In this document: piece by piece, positions 9,520 through 22,045 of the stretch
How positions within the stretch are numbered: position 1 is the stretch's first letter
Layout of the letters: every line of letters starts with the position of its first letter
DNA from: Isoetes taiwanensis
Taxonomy: Eukaryota; Streptophyta; Lycopodiopsida; Isoetales; Isoetaceae
Reading direction: 5' to 3'
DNA length: 64,000 bases
Assembly: GCA_021234155.1 (NCBI GenBank)
Contig: JAJEKV010000046.1
Span: 1,788,298-1,852,297, forward strand
The notes under the pieces: model-generated
What the model was told of the DNA's origin: nothing
The model's database searches: none
What the model saw: only the letters and a program-made list of their open reading frames with translations
Program-made: the position numbers and the translations under genes

Positions 9520-10440
9520 ATGATCTTCATTGTGACACTTGGTATCACAATAATTCCGCTTATACCTTCTTCTACTCAATATACCTCATGGCAGACACCT
9601 TCGAATGCTAGCAGATTAACACCAGAGCAGGAACTCATGTTGATGAAGCGGCAGTTAGTAGAGCTGCAAGCTTATGTGTTAAATGCCAATCCACCACAGC
9701 ATATGCAGGAGGATGGACCGGAGTTACCTCCGTTACACCAAGTCCACCACCACAGCTGACCCACTTGCGAAAAAGGCCTCAGACCAAGACAAAGGAGGCA
9801 ATCCGCCCAAACGCCGCCGAAGCTCGTTCTACGATAGCCACCTCCTCACAACCCCACTTCGGTCCTCGAGTCGCCTTATATCATCTCGTGACCATGCAAA
9901 GCGCCGACAAGGAGTAACCGTAAAGCGATTGATACGACCATTACCTGCGATAAGGAAAATAGGAAATTGGCTCAGCTTTGATGGGAAATCGAGAGGTGGC
10001 CCGAACGCAGAGTTTTTGGTTGGATGAAATGAAGGAGTTTAAATCCTATGGGATACCGGAGAAAGATACGGAAAAGTTGCCACTACAAACCTTACAGGGC
10101 CGCCAGACACGGTGGAAGGGCTATGCTAGAGCCAAGCATCTAGACAGAGAGGATGCAAGTTTAAAAAGTTTGCAAAAGCTTTTTAAGTCGCATTATGTGC
10201 CCGATAACAAATGCCAGAGATTCGACTTTTATAGGTTGGAGCAGAAGGAATGTCAGTTCAGGCCTATAGATGAATTCATGCTTTGAGGTCAGATGTCCCG
10301 TGTATGAATGAGAAGAGGGTGGTGGAGGGCTACATTGAAGGGTTAGCCCCCTTCCAATTAAACGAATGGTTAAGGCCATAGACCAAGTCGATTCTGTAGA
10401 GGTCGAGGCTAAGGCATTGAGCCTGAAGAGGACACGCCAT
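9520..10440 (+). pseudogene. gag of the chromovirus (broken)
   Basis: The ATG at 9520 opens 79 codons, then the frame breaks. From 9978 the typical retrotransposon Gag block appears: GRQTRWKGYARAKHL, then LQKLFKSHYVPDN, FDFYRLEQKECQFRPIDEF. A stop follows at 10284-10286 and a diverged continuation (VVEGYIEGLAPFQLNEWL) lies just downstream in another frame. A decayed nucleocapsid knuckle (CRRRALHANCP near 10658) follows, with its first cysteine missing. Gag would form the virus-like particle. Several breaks make this copy non-functional. Confidence 0.8.
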
Positions 10441-10799
10441 TTAAAACCGCACTAACGCCTTTCTTACTCCCCTACCAGACACCTTACAAGCCCCGGCCAC
10501 CAAGTCTCCGGGCCTTCGTGAACTCCTAACTGCCGCCAGAAAAGAAAAGTCACCAACATGGCACAAACCGAGCAATGTCCAGAACGCAGTTCGGAACCTC
10601 TTACAATCTATTCCCAAAGAGGCCCGAGCAGCTCCAAAGAGAAGGCATGTTCTGGTGTAGGCGGCGGGCACTTCATGCGAATTGCCCTTATGTCACCATG
10701 ACGCCCCGGGCGGCGCACCTTGATTGGGACGATCGAAGTCTATACCATTGCCGACGAGGAAGCTCCCGGAATATATTCACGCAAGGCCCCATATCCTTG

Positions 10800-11291
10800 T
10801 AACCATTGAAACCAAGAATCTTGAAAGTTAGCTTTGCCGTTATTTCCACTATAGGTCAAGTAGACAAGAAGCCCTTCATAATTTTTATGGATACGGGAAG
10901 TACACATAATTTTGCTTCTCCTAGAATGGCCCAAGTATTGCGCCTTTGAGACTTTGAGGTCCCGAATTTAACCTCGCGGACTTTAGCGCTGGTAAAATCG
11001 GACATACTCATGGGTCGCGATTAACCTTAAAATGCAGCTCCCAGGTGCAAAGGGCATTGGGTGCCGAGGTTAATGGATATTGGCAAATATGACCTGATTG
11101 TTGGTATGGAATTCTTGGCATCTGCAAAAGCCAATATAGACTGCGAAAAACGGGAGGTTACCTTCAACGCAGCTAATGGAGCCCGCGTAACTATTAAAGG
11201 TGATCCCTTAAACCCCATTATGCAGTCTATGTCCATCAGGCAGTTAAATAAGGCTATACGCAAGGATAAGCTACTTTGCGTTATCCATTGA
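10800..11291 (+). pseudogene. Retropepsin (protease) domain of pol
   Basis: The catalytic motif MDTGSTHNFAS lies at 10887-10919 (Asp codon at 10890), the standard DTG/S active site of gypsy aspartic proteases. The C-terminal half of the fold, YDLIVGMEFLASAKANIDC, is at 11088-11144. Both are in the same frame but stops near 10948 and 11024 lie between them, and a stop closes the frame at 11289. The enzyme would mature Gag and Pol. Confidence 0.85.
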
Positions 11292-11325
11292 GTCAGATGC
11301 TAAACAGAAGCAAATAGTTGATGCA

Positions 11326-12760
11326 TTGCCAGAGAGCATTGCTAATCTTCTCAGGGAATTTAGCGATCTCTTCCCAGACGAGATCCAGAAACTTCCTCCA
11401 TTTAGAGGGGTAGAATGTGAGATAGCTTTGGAACCCGGTACTAAGCCTACCAGTAAGGCCCCGTACCGTATGAGTCCCCCTGAATTGGCAGAGCTTAAGA
11501 AGCAACTTCAAGAGTTACTAAACTTAGGCTTCATTCGGTCTAGTGTTTCGCCTTTTGGCGCTCCTATCCTTTTTGTTAAGAAGAAGGATGGCTCCTTGAG
11601 GATGTGTATTGATTATCAGCAGCTCAACAAGCATACGATCAAGAATCGCTATGCTTTGCCTAGAGCAGACGATCTTATGGACCAGTTGCAAGGAGCCAAG
11701 TATTTTTCAAAGATTGACTTACGCTCCGGATATCACCAAATAAGAATTAAAGAGGAGGATATCCATAAGTCTGCTTTTCGCACTAGATATGGGCATTATG
11801 AGTTTACAGTTATGCCTTTTGGACTAACTAATGCCCCCGCAACTTTTATGCGGTTAATGAATGATGTCTTTCGACAATACTTGGATGATTTTGTTGTTAT
11901 TTTCCTTGACGACATTCTCATCTATAGTAAGACCCTGGAGGAGCATGAGAAACATCTTAGGCTGGCCCTGCAAAAGTTACGACGTCACCAACTGTTTGCC
12001 AAGTTCTCTTAAGTGCAAGTTTGCCACTCCAAAGGTGGACTATTTGGGTCATGTCATTTCAGCAGAGGGAATTGCTACAGATCCAGCGAAAATAGAGGCA
12101 GTGAAGGATTGGCCCATTCCAGGTAATGTTTCAGAGGTCCGAAGTTTCTTGGGATTGGCAGGATATTACCGGAAATTTATTAAGGATTTTGCAAAGATTG
12201 CAGCACCTCTTACTGATCTTACAAAGCATGAGAAAGTGAAGGATTGGATTGAACATTGGAAAGCAAAGGTCCAGGGAAGTTTTCAGAAGCTTAAGGATGC
12301 TTTAACGTCAGCACCAGTCCTCACATTGCCGGACCCCCAAAAGGATAAACTAGTAGCAACGGATGCCAGCAAGATTGCTACCGATGGAGTCCTAATGCAG
12401 GAGGAGGGGAGGGTTATTGCCTATGATTCAAAGAAAATGAATGAGATTGAACAGCGATACCCTACCCATGATCAGGAATTGTTGGCCGTTGTTCGCGCTC
12501 TGCGTATATGGAGACACTAACTTCTTGGTAGAAGATTCCAGCTTGATACGCATCATCAGAGTCTCCGTTATCTATCAACCCAGCCGAATCTCAATCTCCG
12601 TCAAAGGAGATGGATGGAATTTCTAGAGGAGTACGATTTTGAGATTATGTATAAGCCTGGGAAACACAATGTGGTTGCGGATGCGTTATCACGCCATCCC
12701 TTGGTAACCCGAACCCATTGTAACGCGATTTCCACACTCACCAGTGAGTTCGGAAAATAA
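11326..12760 (+). pseudogene. Reverse transcriptase and RNase H of pol
   Basis: RT spans about 11380-12250: [44 protein letters not shown] and the catalytic FLDD at 11902-11913 ([10 protein letters not shown]), then [10 protein letters not shown] and [11 protein letters not shown] after a one-base frame break near 12010. RNase H begins near 12350 (VATDAS...) and includes [13 protein letters not shown] stop at 12518-12520 interrupts it before THHQSLRYLS and DALSR. Order and motifs are those of Ty3/gypsy. Confidence 0.93.
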
Positions 12761-14277
12761 ATAGAGCAGACCTTGGCCACGGATCCAGAGTTCCGTGATG
12801 TGTGGGATAGTTTGGCTAAGGGGGCATGCACAGATAAAGAACGTGAAGCTTTCCGTTTGTATAAGAAAGAGGGCAATTTGTTATATCACAAAGATAAGTT
12901 GTGTGTACCTGAGACTTCAGGAGTGCGTAAGCTTATTCTCCATGATACACACAACAGCCCTATAGCTGGACATGCAGGTTTTATGAAGACCTACTTTAAG
13001 ATCCGCTCCAGTTATTTTTGGCCTTGCATGAAGAAGGACATTGCCAGGTATATTAAGCAGTGTCAGGTGTGTCAACAAACCAAGGCTGAGCAATTAAGGA
13101 TTCCAGGAGAGTTGCAACCTCTGGATGTGCCCAATGCCAAATGGGAAGTAATAACCATGGATTTCATTGTGGGCCTTCCACGTACTCTCCGTGGATATGA
13201 TGCATTGATGGTAGTGGTCGACAAATTGTCGAAAATGGCTCATTTCTTGCCATGTCGTACCACGGATACAGCCTTCGATACCGCTTTGCTGTTTACAAAG
13301 GAGATCTTCAGATTGCATGGAATGCCAAGGGTTATAGTATCCGACAGGGATCCCAAATTCGTAAGTGCATTCTGGAAAGATTTCTTTGCCACCATCCAAA
13401 CCAAACTTGCTATGAGTACGGCATATCATTCTCAGACGGATGGTCAGACAGAGCGTACCAATCGCATTATAGAGGACATGCTGCGGAGTTATGTGTGGAG
13501 TAAGCAGTCACAATGGGCCGACTATATTTATTTGGTCGAGTTTGCTATAATAGCATGAAACAGGAGTCTTCTAGAATGTCTCCCTTCATGATAAATTATG
13601 GTTATCAATGCCTTACTCCCGACACATGGCATAATTCCGTTTCGAAGGTGGAGGTTTCTCAACAACTCCTTTTGGAAATGCAAGCTTTAGTTGAGGAAGT
13701 TCGTGGATACTTATTGGATGCACGCAGTCGTCAGAAGAGTGTCGCGGATAAGCACAGAACCCCACGAGTCTTCCAGGTGGGTGAATCAGTTTGGCTCAAG
13801 ATTAAGGTAAAACAAGCCAAGCTTAAGATTGGTAATTGCAAAAAGCTCGCACCCAGATGGGCTGGGCCGTTCAAGATCCTTGAACGTGTTGGAGAACAAG
13901 CATATCGTTTGGATTTGCCACCCCGCTTGAAGATCCACAAGGTTTTTCACGTGAGTCTTCTGAAACAACATACCCCAGATCCAGAGGAGATCTTGGATAC
14001 ACCCACCCTCCTTGAAATGACAGAAGAGCATCTAGATATAGTGCCTGAAGCTCTTTTGGATCGAGCCTATAAGCAGACCAGGAGGACTCAAATGTTGCAA
14101 TACTTGGTTAAGTGGAAACACTTGCCAGTTGAGGATGCTACGTGGGTGATGAAGATAGACCTTGAGAAGCATTATCCGGACTTCATGCGGGAATCTCAGG
14201 GCCGCACCATCAACGATGCTATCAACCCCGCACCCGGCGGTAAGCTTGAAGGCTTGATTCGTGCAGTAGAGGGGTAA
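12761..14277 (+). pseudogene. Integrase with GPY/F module and C-terminal chromodomain
   Basis: The HHCC zinc domain is at about 12940-13085 (HDTHNSPIAGHAG ... CQVCQQTKAE). The DDE core has Asp in ITMDFIVGLP (about 13160), Asp in VSDRDPKF (about 13340) and Glu in QTDGQTERTNRIIEDML. A frame break lies near 13550. The GPF module (WAGPFKILERVGEQAYRL) is near 13860. The C-terminus has a chromodomain-like segment, LLDRAYKQTRR...YLVKWKHLPVEDATWV (about 14050-14150). In chromoviruses this module binds histone marks and steers integration to heterochromatin; here it coexists with an H3 module in the same element. Confidence 0.93.
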
Positions 14278-14887
14278 ATGCATCGTGGTTGACAATAGTT
14301 ACCGATGATGAGATCACCTTCATGTTCTCTAGGACGTGGTGTATTGTCGATGTTGGCATGACCGCGAATTGCTTGGAAAGCATGTAGTTCATAGGCCGCG
14401 TTCGTCTCGGCTATAATGGGAACGTGGCCATTCCTTACGCCGCAATGAATTGCGAACCATAGGCATGATAGGTTCCCTTATAGATAGATTTTCCTTTTAT
14501 TTCTTATAGGGCCCTTCAACCACAACCTACTTATACTATCTATATATACTGATCTATTGATATATGCAGGCCAGTGAGCAGTACGTGACATGCCCATGTA
14601 TAGAGGGTTGCTGATGGCCCGACTTCTCCAGTTTTATTTTGTCTACATGTGTTACCTTTTTGTCACTGTGATGGTTGATATCGGACTTCGGACCTTAAAC
14701 CTTTTTCCGATAAGTATCTGAAATGCACCTTGGTGCTTAAACTCTTATATATTTTAAACTTTAATGTTGTTGCCTTCGGAAATAAGGAATTACCTTCCCT
14801 TCTTATGTATACTTTCTTCTATTTCAGTTTCTTCGATTAACCGTCACTTGTTTAACTAACCCCAATGCTGAGGACAGCATTATTTCT
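14278..14887 (+). other. 3' untranslated part of the retrotransposon
   Basis: Non-coding stretch between the pol stop and the polypurine tract; I see no conserved protein in it. Confidence 0.6.
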
Positions 14888-14900
14888 AAGCGGGGGAGAA
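14888..14900 (+). promoter_or_regulatory. Polypurine tract
   Basis: AAGCGGGGGAGAA directly abuts the TG start of the 3' LTR and would prime plus-strand DNA synthesis. Confidence 0.8.
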
Positions 14901-16470
14901 TGTGACGTTCCACGTATTTATACGGTATATGTATAAATATACTGACACGTCACACAATAAGGATACGCCACCATGGGGTATTCTAACCTAGGGGGTTGAC
15001 CTAAAAGGATTAATTTAGTTATTAAAGGTTATATTGTCCAATTAACTTGATTAGGATAAATGATTAAGTAGGAAGGTGCCACTTGGCCAAACTCGATTGG
15101 CCAGCAGGGAAATGCTAACTTGGGGCATCAAATTGGGTCCCTATCCCATTTGACCCCAAAATCGAGCCAGGAGGAGGAGTAGCTGAGCGCCCAAGTTGCT
15201 GAAGCTGTTGCTGAAAACCCAAGTTGCTGAAGTTGTTGCTGAACACCCAAGTTGCTGAAAGATGGAGGTGCTCCATGATAACGGTTCTAGCAGAAACTCG
15301 GGTTAGTGGGTAGTTTAGCTTGAGCTTCTAGGATAGTGCCTCAGTTAGTCTTCTCTGGTTATCTTTGTTAGGATTAACCCTTCTTTGATATTTAGGATTA
15401 TATTTCAATTATGGATTATGCTTTGTTAAGTAAGGATGGATGGAATCTATGAAAGTATCTCTGTCAGCTTCCTTAAAGCAGGGATTAAGGGGGTAGAGAC
15501 CTATGAGCCCATATATTGTAGTATGCTCCTAGATAGAGCCCTGTATTATTCCCATTAGATGCGGCCTGTGCACAAGAGCCCACCGAGTCGTGGATGCTAT
15601 GGAATTGCTTAGCACCAGAGAAGGGATGCAGTGGTGAAGTGGTGGTGGGGTCTTGCACGAACATAAAAGGCTCCCCGAGACTCCTACATTGGGCTAGGCC
15701 CGATAGCCGGGTCACGTGAGGGGCGGGTATGGGTCCGACACTCCACGGGTGCGAGAGGTGTGTCCCCGTATGGGGCATCCCGCACTTTGAAGATAAAGTT
15801 AGGGGAGTAGGTCGCACGGATCGCGAGGGTCGCCGATGCGCACGCATTCTCTAGCTCACCCATGGAACATTTGCCGGATCCCGGAAGGGGACGCTTCCCG
15901 AGGCTTGCCTCATGGGAGGTCTTCATGAAACACAGAGTAGGCTCGAAGGGTGGTACCTTGAGTCTGCGTCTCCGGAAGGCTATAGTGATCCCATAGCATG
16001 ATTCGACTCATCTGCAAAGTGTGTAATGTGAGGGGCGGATGGAGTGGACAACCCTAGCCGATGTTCTATGCCGCCTAACGCCATGCCCGGTCGATTCTGG
16101 CCGATCTCTTGAGACCTATAGTCGGTCGATCCTCACCGAGTCCGAGGGGTAGAACCATGGGTTTGGGGTGCTTTCTCTAGTATTAAATGCATCTCTTTGT
16201 TGTTACTAGTTGGATGGATGTGCCACCCTTCGTGGTGGTTGTTGTTATATGATTATGCTGTATGCTAACCTTGTATGCACGCTTCCGCAACGTAGGAGTC
16301 CCATCGAAGGCGTGGGCCGAATGACCCCTCTGTGTCCTTCACCCGAGCATCTTTCCATAGATGGCCCGAGTTAGACGGAGGGCCCTGCTCATGGCGAGTT
16401 GGTTGCCATGGGAGGGGAAAGTCCCCGTATGTATACGACTGAGCGCCGTATATGTTCTGGGAGCGTCACA
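14901..16470 (+). repeat. 3' LTR
   Basis: Matches 3537-5083 and ends GAGCGTCACA before the CCTCT target duplication. Compared with the 5' LTR it has an additional AAGTTGCTGAA-type unit (about 15190-15262). Its GC-rich half shows many small indels at CG dinucleotides, while the first ~570 bp differ little. Confidence 0.93.
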
Positions 16471-16475
16471 CCTCT
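16471..16475. repeat. Target-site duplication, right copy (CCTCT)
   Basis: Directly follows the CA end of the 3' LTR and equals 3532-3536. Confidence 0.85.
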
Positions 16476-17999
16476 TGTGATATAAACTGCTAAGAACAAA
16501 GTCAGAAACGTCACAAATAGGTCAAAATATTCTTAAAAGCATCGTTTGCCATATGTTAAAAGACTATCAGAGCATTGGTAAGCTCAAAATGCATGACAAT
16601 ATACTCGAAATGACCATATTGAATACAAAAAGTTGTCTTATATTCATCACTTTCACGAACCCGGGTAGGATTATAGACAGACGAATATCAATCTTGGTAA
16701 AATAACGTGCATCTTGCAGGCGTTTGAGCAGTGTCGACTAGCGCACGAAACCCAAGCCAACAACAAAAGTCTAATGGGCAATGTTGAAGGTAGAAGATAG
16801 TGATCAGATACTTTGCAAGTACACAACTAAAAATATCTCTCTTTATTCAAGATACAATCACAGAAAATGGGTCTAGTAAATTATGTATATTGGAGTACTT
16901 TACAAACTCAAGCCCAGAATTTTTCAAGCACAAATCAGCAACGTACATATATATTTTTGCCACGACATTTTCAATACGTTGCCTATAGATATCAGATTTT
17001 TAATTCTCATGACAATTTATCACTTAATGCATATAATGGGAAAGAAGAACACTATTTTTTCTATAGATTAAATTCTGTCTTTAGCAGCCTATCAATATTG
17101 CACTCATTTGAATCCAATTACATCATTACATCCACATTGAATCTCCTACAGATCAACAATGTCATCAAATCTACAGACATAATCTAACAATGTAATTCTA
17201 CTTGTGTTTTTACACAATTATTCATCTATGCCGTTATCAAAATAGAATCAAACTTCCTTTGCAAACTGTGAAAAGTTACAGACCTATTTCTTCTTCTTCA
17301 TTCTTCTAATTCTGATCCATTCTGATCTCTCAGATGGGCAGCTCTATGCTTCTTCAAAACGTCCTGGTTATCCCTTTTCCTCGCAAAAATGACTTTTAAA
17401 AGACCCGCCATCACTTCCCCTTCTCACTTTTGTATCAAATCAGCCCTTTATCTTCCCATTTCAGCTCCTCCTTTTGTTTCGCTTCATCTCCAAAACGTGG
17501 GAGATGCCCTAATCCAAACCCTTGACTTCAAAAACAAGGCCCTTTGGTTCAAACCCTAAAATATTCTATACTCGACTTCTGCAATTATAACATTGCATGC
17601 AATCGTCCTATGGTCTCCTATGGTCTCCCATGGCATACACTAGCATTTGAAATTGTGATGTCGCAATCAAGATAGCATCATGATCAAAATATAAAGACTT
17701 GCCATATAATAAAATTTTGCACAGTTTAACAATGAAACAACTACCTCTTTATACGCTTTCAATCAAAGAAACAACTACCTCTTTGGCCTGTTTTGGTTGA
17801 AATATGATTTTTACTATGCTTTGACTGCACAACATTACCCCACACACAAATGGTTCCTTGTCCCAAGGGACTTCTTCAAATGTCTTTATCATGGTGTGAT
17901 CCCCAAGTAAATCTCTAATATGCTGCAACAACATAACTCAATTTTAGTCTCTGTATACATGCATGAACCTTAGATGATGATTAATATGCAATTAGAAAA
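16476..17999. other. AT-rich, no recognised gene
   Basis: Continuation of the pre-insertion locus. Short AT-driven frames at 16800-17190 and a 61-codon minus frame at 17749-17934 lack recognisable domains. Confidence 0.5.
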
Positions 18000-19235
18000 C
18001 ACATCTACAATGAGATGGGATGCAATTATTCTTCCAAATCCTCCTCATTCTCAAACAATATTTGAGTCTCTAGATCCTCTTCTTGATCTTCCACTGCATG
18101 ATTCGAATTTCCTCCAGTAGCTTGAATACCAGATGCGCATGCTGCTTTTGAGACAACTCTATTAGAATCCTCCATTTTACTTCTTCGTGTCCAAGCCTGT
18201 CTTCTAGTCTCCACTTCATACACTGATGTTTCTGGGTTTCATACAAAGATTGCCTCTGTATCTATTGTTGGCTCCTTTCCTTTATATTCTACATTTTGCT
18301 TTAGTGGTGGTAGTCTATAAAGACAATTATCTTGTGTATGTAGACCTTGGGTTTGGCAGATACCACATATAGCTGATAGCCCACCGGTTTTACAGGGTTT
18401 TGACAATGAGTTGTAATATGTCCCAGTCCTCCACAACTATAGCATTAAAGAGAACCTCTTCTAGGTACTTAGGGCCTAGGATCTCTACTAACAGGTTGTG
18501 GTATTGCAGTATAGACAGTAGCAGCATCAGCATCATACATAGGTTGCGCTTGATACCCTGAATATTGAGAAGGGGAGCTACTTGAGTTTGGTGTCTTGTC
18601 AACCCAATACCCATTCGTAGGCATAAATGAAAACAATCCTTTGTTCTATGGTTGGTTTTCCCACAATTTTGACACAAAGGTCTGAACCAGCAAGTTTAAA
18701 ATCAGCAGGCGTTGGGCATTCGTTTGGAAGGTGGCCATAGACTTTGCATTTAACAACACATATTTCACCTTTCCTTAGAAATTTGAGGCTTAGATTCTAG
18801 TCTCTTTACCCAAATTGCAATTCCGTCATTTGCTTAGTCAAGGTTTCAACCAAATCCTCCTTGACTTTAGCAATTTTTGCATCCACTGATAATTCAATCT
18901 TGTCATTGGCATAGTTGGCTGAGGCATAATAGAGGCTCCTACTTGTGTTTTGCTATAGTTCAAGGTACCCATAACAGAAGGAATAATATTAAAAGGTATA
19001 TTGACAAGTGGATTTACCTATGTTATAGATGGAAACATTGGTGTACCTGAAGCAATGACTGGTGCCACTCCTCCCACCATGGATGGTAAAGCCATTCTTG
19101 GATGATAATAGGGTGTCATTCCAATTTTCGCTTGCTCCCAACTTGATGCTATCATAATGGCTGCTTCCAAAGTACGTGGAGTCTGGCCCTTTGTAAAGAA
19201 CCCAATGTCAGGAGGTAGCCTCGTAAATCTTTACA
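18000..19235 (-). pseudogene. gag remnant with three CCHC-like zinc knuckles (retrotransposon)
   Basis: Reading on the minus strand: a gag segment near 19200-19080 (RFTRLPPDIGFFTKG, then EAAIMIASSWEQAK), then three knuckles in different frames. These are CVVKCKVYGHLPNEC (18716-18760, one residue too long between the first cysteines), CQNCGKTNHRTKDC (18633-18674, perfect C-x2-C-x4-H-x4-C) and CGICQTQGLHTQDNC (18323-18367, one extra residue before His). An acidic tail ends near 18026. Stops and shifts throughout show decay. The nucleocapsid knuckles would bind RNA. It abuts a different gag/protease remnant at 19236. Confidence 0.65.
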
Positions 19236-21897
19236 ACTCTACGCAAAGATGTGCTTGAATTTTTTAAAGAGACTGAGTGCGCGAGCTTTATATGGTTTGG
19301 GAAGATTGGCAGCAAACCGGATTGGTTGATTGTCCCCTAAATCAATGACTTCAACTTCTAGAGTTTGAATGTGCAAAATAACATCGGTATCTGTGATAAT
19401 GAGAGGAGGGGGTTGTAACAGAACCAATGGGTCAGCACTCTGAGTGGAAAAAAATAAGGGTTGTTGAGTGGGTTCCAGTAAAGGTTGCTTCATGACAGCA
19501 GCGACGTCAACAGTGTCGTGTGGGGCTAAATCATCCTAAAGGATGTCAACACACTGAATCCTATTACAAGGCGCAAGATAAGGATCAAGCAAAACAACAA
19601 CGGCGTGGTCTTGATCGAAATTCATATCTCCCTAAGGATCCATATTCAGGATAGGCAGATAAAGGCAAACTAGATTCCGGAGCTTGGACTTGATAAGTGT
19701 TTTGAAGATCATCAGAGTCACCATCAGAGAGCGATGGTTCAACATGTTCAACAGTTTCAAGATCCATAGTGGCATTCAATTGTCCATCAGTGATGACAAG
19801 TTGATCCATGGCCCAATAATGAATGCTTTTAGCTTGGTGGAGAAAAGGTCGACCAACCAGCATTTCATAATCATCAGGATCTTCTCCAATTTTCCAAACA
19901 CCAAATTCCAACGGGAATTTGAGATCACCAATGCTGATTGAAGAATAAGGGTGACGCCTTGAGGGGCGTGATGTGACCATTGGCTAACTTGATGTCATAA
20001 GGAGCCCGATATAGTTGAGTGATGCCAAGTTGTTTTCTGAGTTTGTCCATGATGAGGTTGACATCATTGCCCCCGTCAATCTGTACATGATTAATTTGCT
20101 GATTCCCAATAGTTTCGTGAACCGTGGGTGCGGAGGTGGCTGTTGCGCCAACAAGGACAGTAGATAGCGGCAATTGTTCCCGGAGGGCAGGACATAAGTT
20201 CAAGATGGTGGAGAGACTAAGAGGAATTTTGATCTTAGTGAGCTCTTCTTGTAGCTCCAAGGAAACATGGGCTAAAGGATCTGCAGGGTCCAACAGGGCT
20301 GGTTCCTTGGGCATGAATGCCAAAACTTCCTTGAGGAGCTATACTTCAGCAGCAATGTTGGGATATGACTGAGCGCTTGAAGTACGTGTAGACGTGGAGG
20401 GCACCTCCTTACATTGTTGAGCATGAGTAGCATGAACATTTGCCAGCGTGCGTCCTTCAACAGCTTGCATGAGTTTTAGAATACTTTGATGTGCCTTAGG
20501 CATAACAAGAGGCATGAGTTTTTCAAGACCAGGGGCGAAATGCACCGTCTTGAGTTGCTCAAGAGGAACAATGTTCACTGCAAAAGCAGGTTGTATGTCT
20601 TGTGGCATGAGCATCAAAGGGTGGGTGCCGAGGTGCTGGGGTGTGACCCAGACCAACCTAGTTGGATTGTTGCATAGGAGGGTTCAGAGCTTGATAGATC
20701 TCTTCTTGGGCTTGTTGGTCCAACACAGCAAGTGGAGGAGCCTGTTGGATCCGCTGTTATTGAGGCGCACGAGGTGGGTTTTTTAAGGTGGGGGGTGGGC
20801 CTTGTTTCCCATTAGCTACCCAGAGTTGATAGGTTGTGAGGCGCATGAGGTGGTTTTTTTTAAGGTGGGGGGTGGGCCTTGTTTCCCATTAGCTACCCAG
20901 AGTTGATAGACTATGGGGCACACTGAGGCAGTTTGGTTAGTGCTTGAAAGTTGGACTTGAACTTGGGGGAGTTGTGGGATGCCATGGTGATATGGCCCCA
21001 TTCCTGACGGTGATAACATTGAGTTTTCATGGGATTGAAAAGAGTGTGAGAGTTTTGTCCTCGTGAGTGCTGAGATTCTTGAGTTGGTAGATATTGCTGC
21101 GGTTGTGGATATGGCTGAGATGGTTGATATTGCTGAGACGTCGTTTGGACTTGAAAGACCATTTTCTGTCGAAAAGACGTAGGATGTGAGTGTGTGCATT
21201 CTTCAGCAGCGTGGTTGCACATATTGCAATGCTTGCAGTGAGGAGGACTATTCATGGAATTGCATTCATTGACCAGATGGCCTTGATACTTACAAATGTG
21301 GCACCAGATTTGACTTCGTTGTTATGAAGCAGATTGATGAGGTCGAACCGTGTTTTATGGAACCATGACAAGAGGAATGAAAGGGAGATCTATGAGGGGA
21401 ACACCACGAGAGGACATATTGACGGAGTGATTGACCAGTTCAATAGCGTGGTCCAGTGTCTTGGGTCGCAAGTATTCAGTCATAAAACGAATAGCAGGAG
21501 GTAGTCCTTGCAGAAACAAGACCAGGATCTGACTCTGCATGGGATATTCTTTGAGCTTGCTAACCAAGATATGCAGACGATCAGCAAAATCCTGGACAAA
21601 TTCCGTGGGTTGTTACTGAAGATCATTGAGTTGCTTGAGAAGTTGTTCATCATCATCTGTGGTACCATAATAGGACAAAAAGGCCGTCTTCATTTCTGCC
21701 CAGTTTTGTTTTTAATGACTTTTATTGGCCATGAGCCACTAATGTGTGCTCCTTGTAATGTGGTAGAGAAAATATGAAACTTGATCTGGGGCTGAGAGTG
21801 TCCACATAAAATAGTAAGAGCTTCAAATTCTTCCATGTGCACCTGAACATCTGATCTCGGATAGGGTTCTCTTTCACATTCCAAAAAACTGGATATG
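19236..21897 (-). pseudogene. Gypsy-type gag-protease remnant
   Basis: Minus-strand order: gag (MEEFEALTILCGHSQPQIKF about 21840; LQGLPPAIRFMTEYLRP about 21500), two C-x2-C-x4-H-x4-C knuckles (21262-21303 and 21196-21237), a long linker, a protease with QIDGGNDVNLI (Asp-Gly-Gly codons at 20069-20077) and the MLVGRPFLHQAK segment near 19855, then a pre-RT region ending FKKFKHIFA at 19239. No reverse transcriptase follows. Frame changes are numerous. The gag N-terminus appears displaced to 28150-28770 by the insertion at 21898-28150. Confidence 0.75.
20760..20910. repeat. ~72-bp tandem duplication inside the gag linker
   Basis: The segment GAGGCGCA(C/T)GAGGTGG ... CCCAGAGTTGATAG occurs at about 20760-20831 and again at about 20840-20910, differing at a few bases including a T-run length change. 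Confidence 0.85.
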
Positions 21898-22045
21898 TGC
21901 GATTTATCTGCGTTTTGAGATTAGCAGATAAATCCGCTTCTTGAGGCTAGTTGAGAGGGTCCCCCTTAGAGTATTTATAGCCTTGTTGCATTCCTCTCAT
22001 CTTCATCAGTCGTCTTTGAGCCTCCCCCTTTGTGGTCGCATGCCC

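Larger units (their letters stand above)
3537..16470 (+). mobile_element. 12.9-kb Ty3/gypsy chromovirus carrying a histone H3 domain and extra ORFs
   Basis: Complete LTR retrotransposon: LTRs of about 1.55 kb, TG..CA ends, 5-bp target duplication, tRNA-iMet-like primer site at 5084 and polypurine tract ending at 14900. The order inside is ORF-A with C-terminal histone H3, ORF-B, ORF-C, gag, protease, reverse transcriptase, RNase H, integrase and chromodomain. The RT-IN order and the chromodomain place it among chromoviruses. The extra 4.4 kb between primer site and gag recalls Ogre/Tat elements, which also have an ORF upstream of gag, but those lack a chromodomain. gag and pol carry several stops and frameshifts, so this copy is not autonomous as read. 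Confidence 0.93.
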
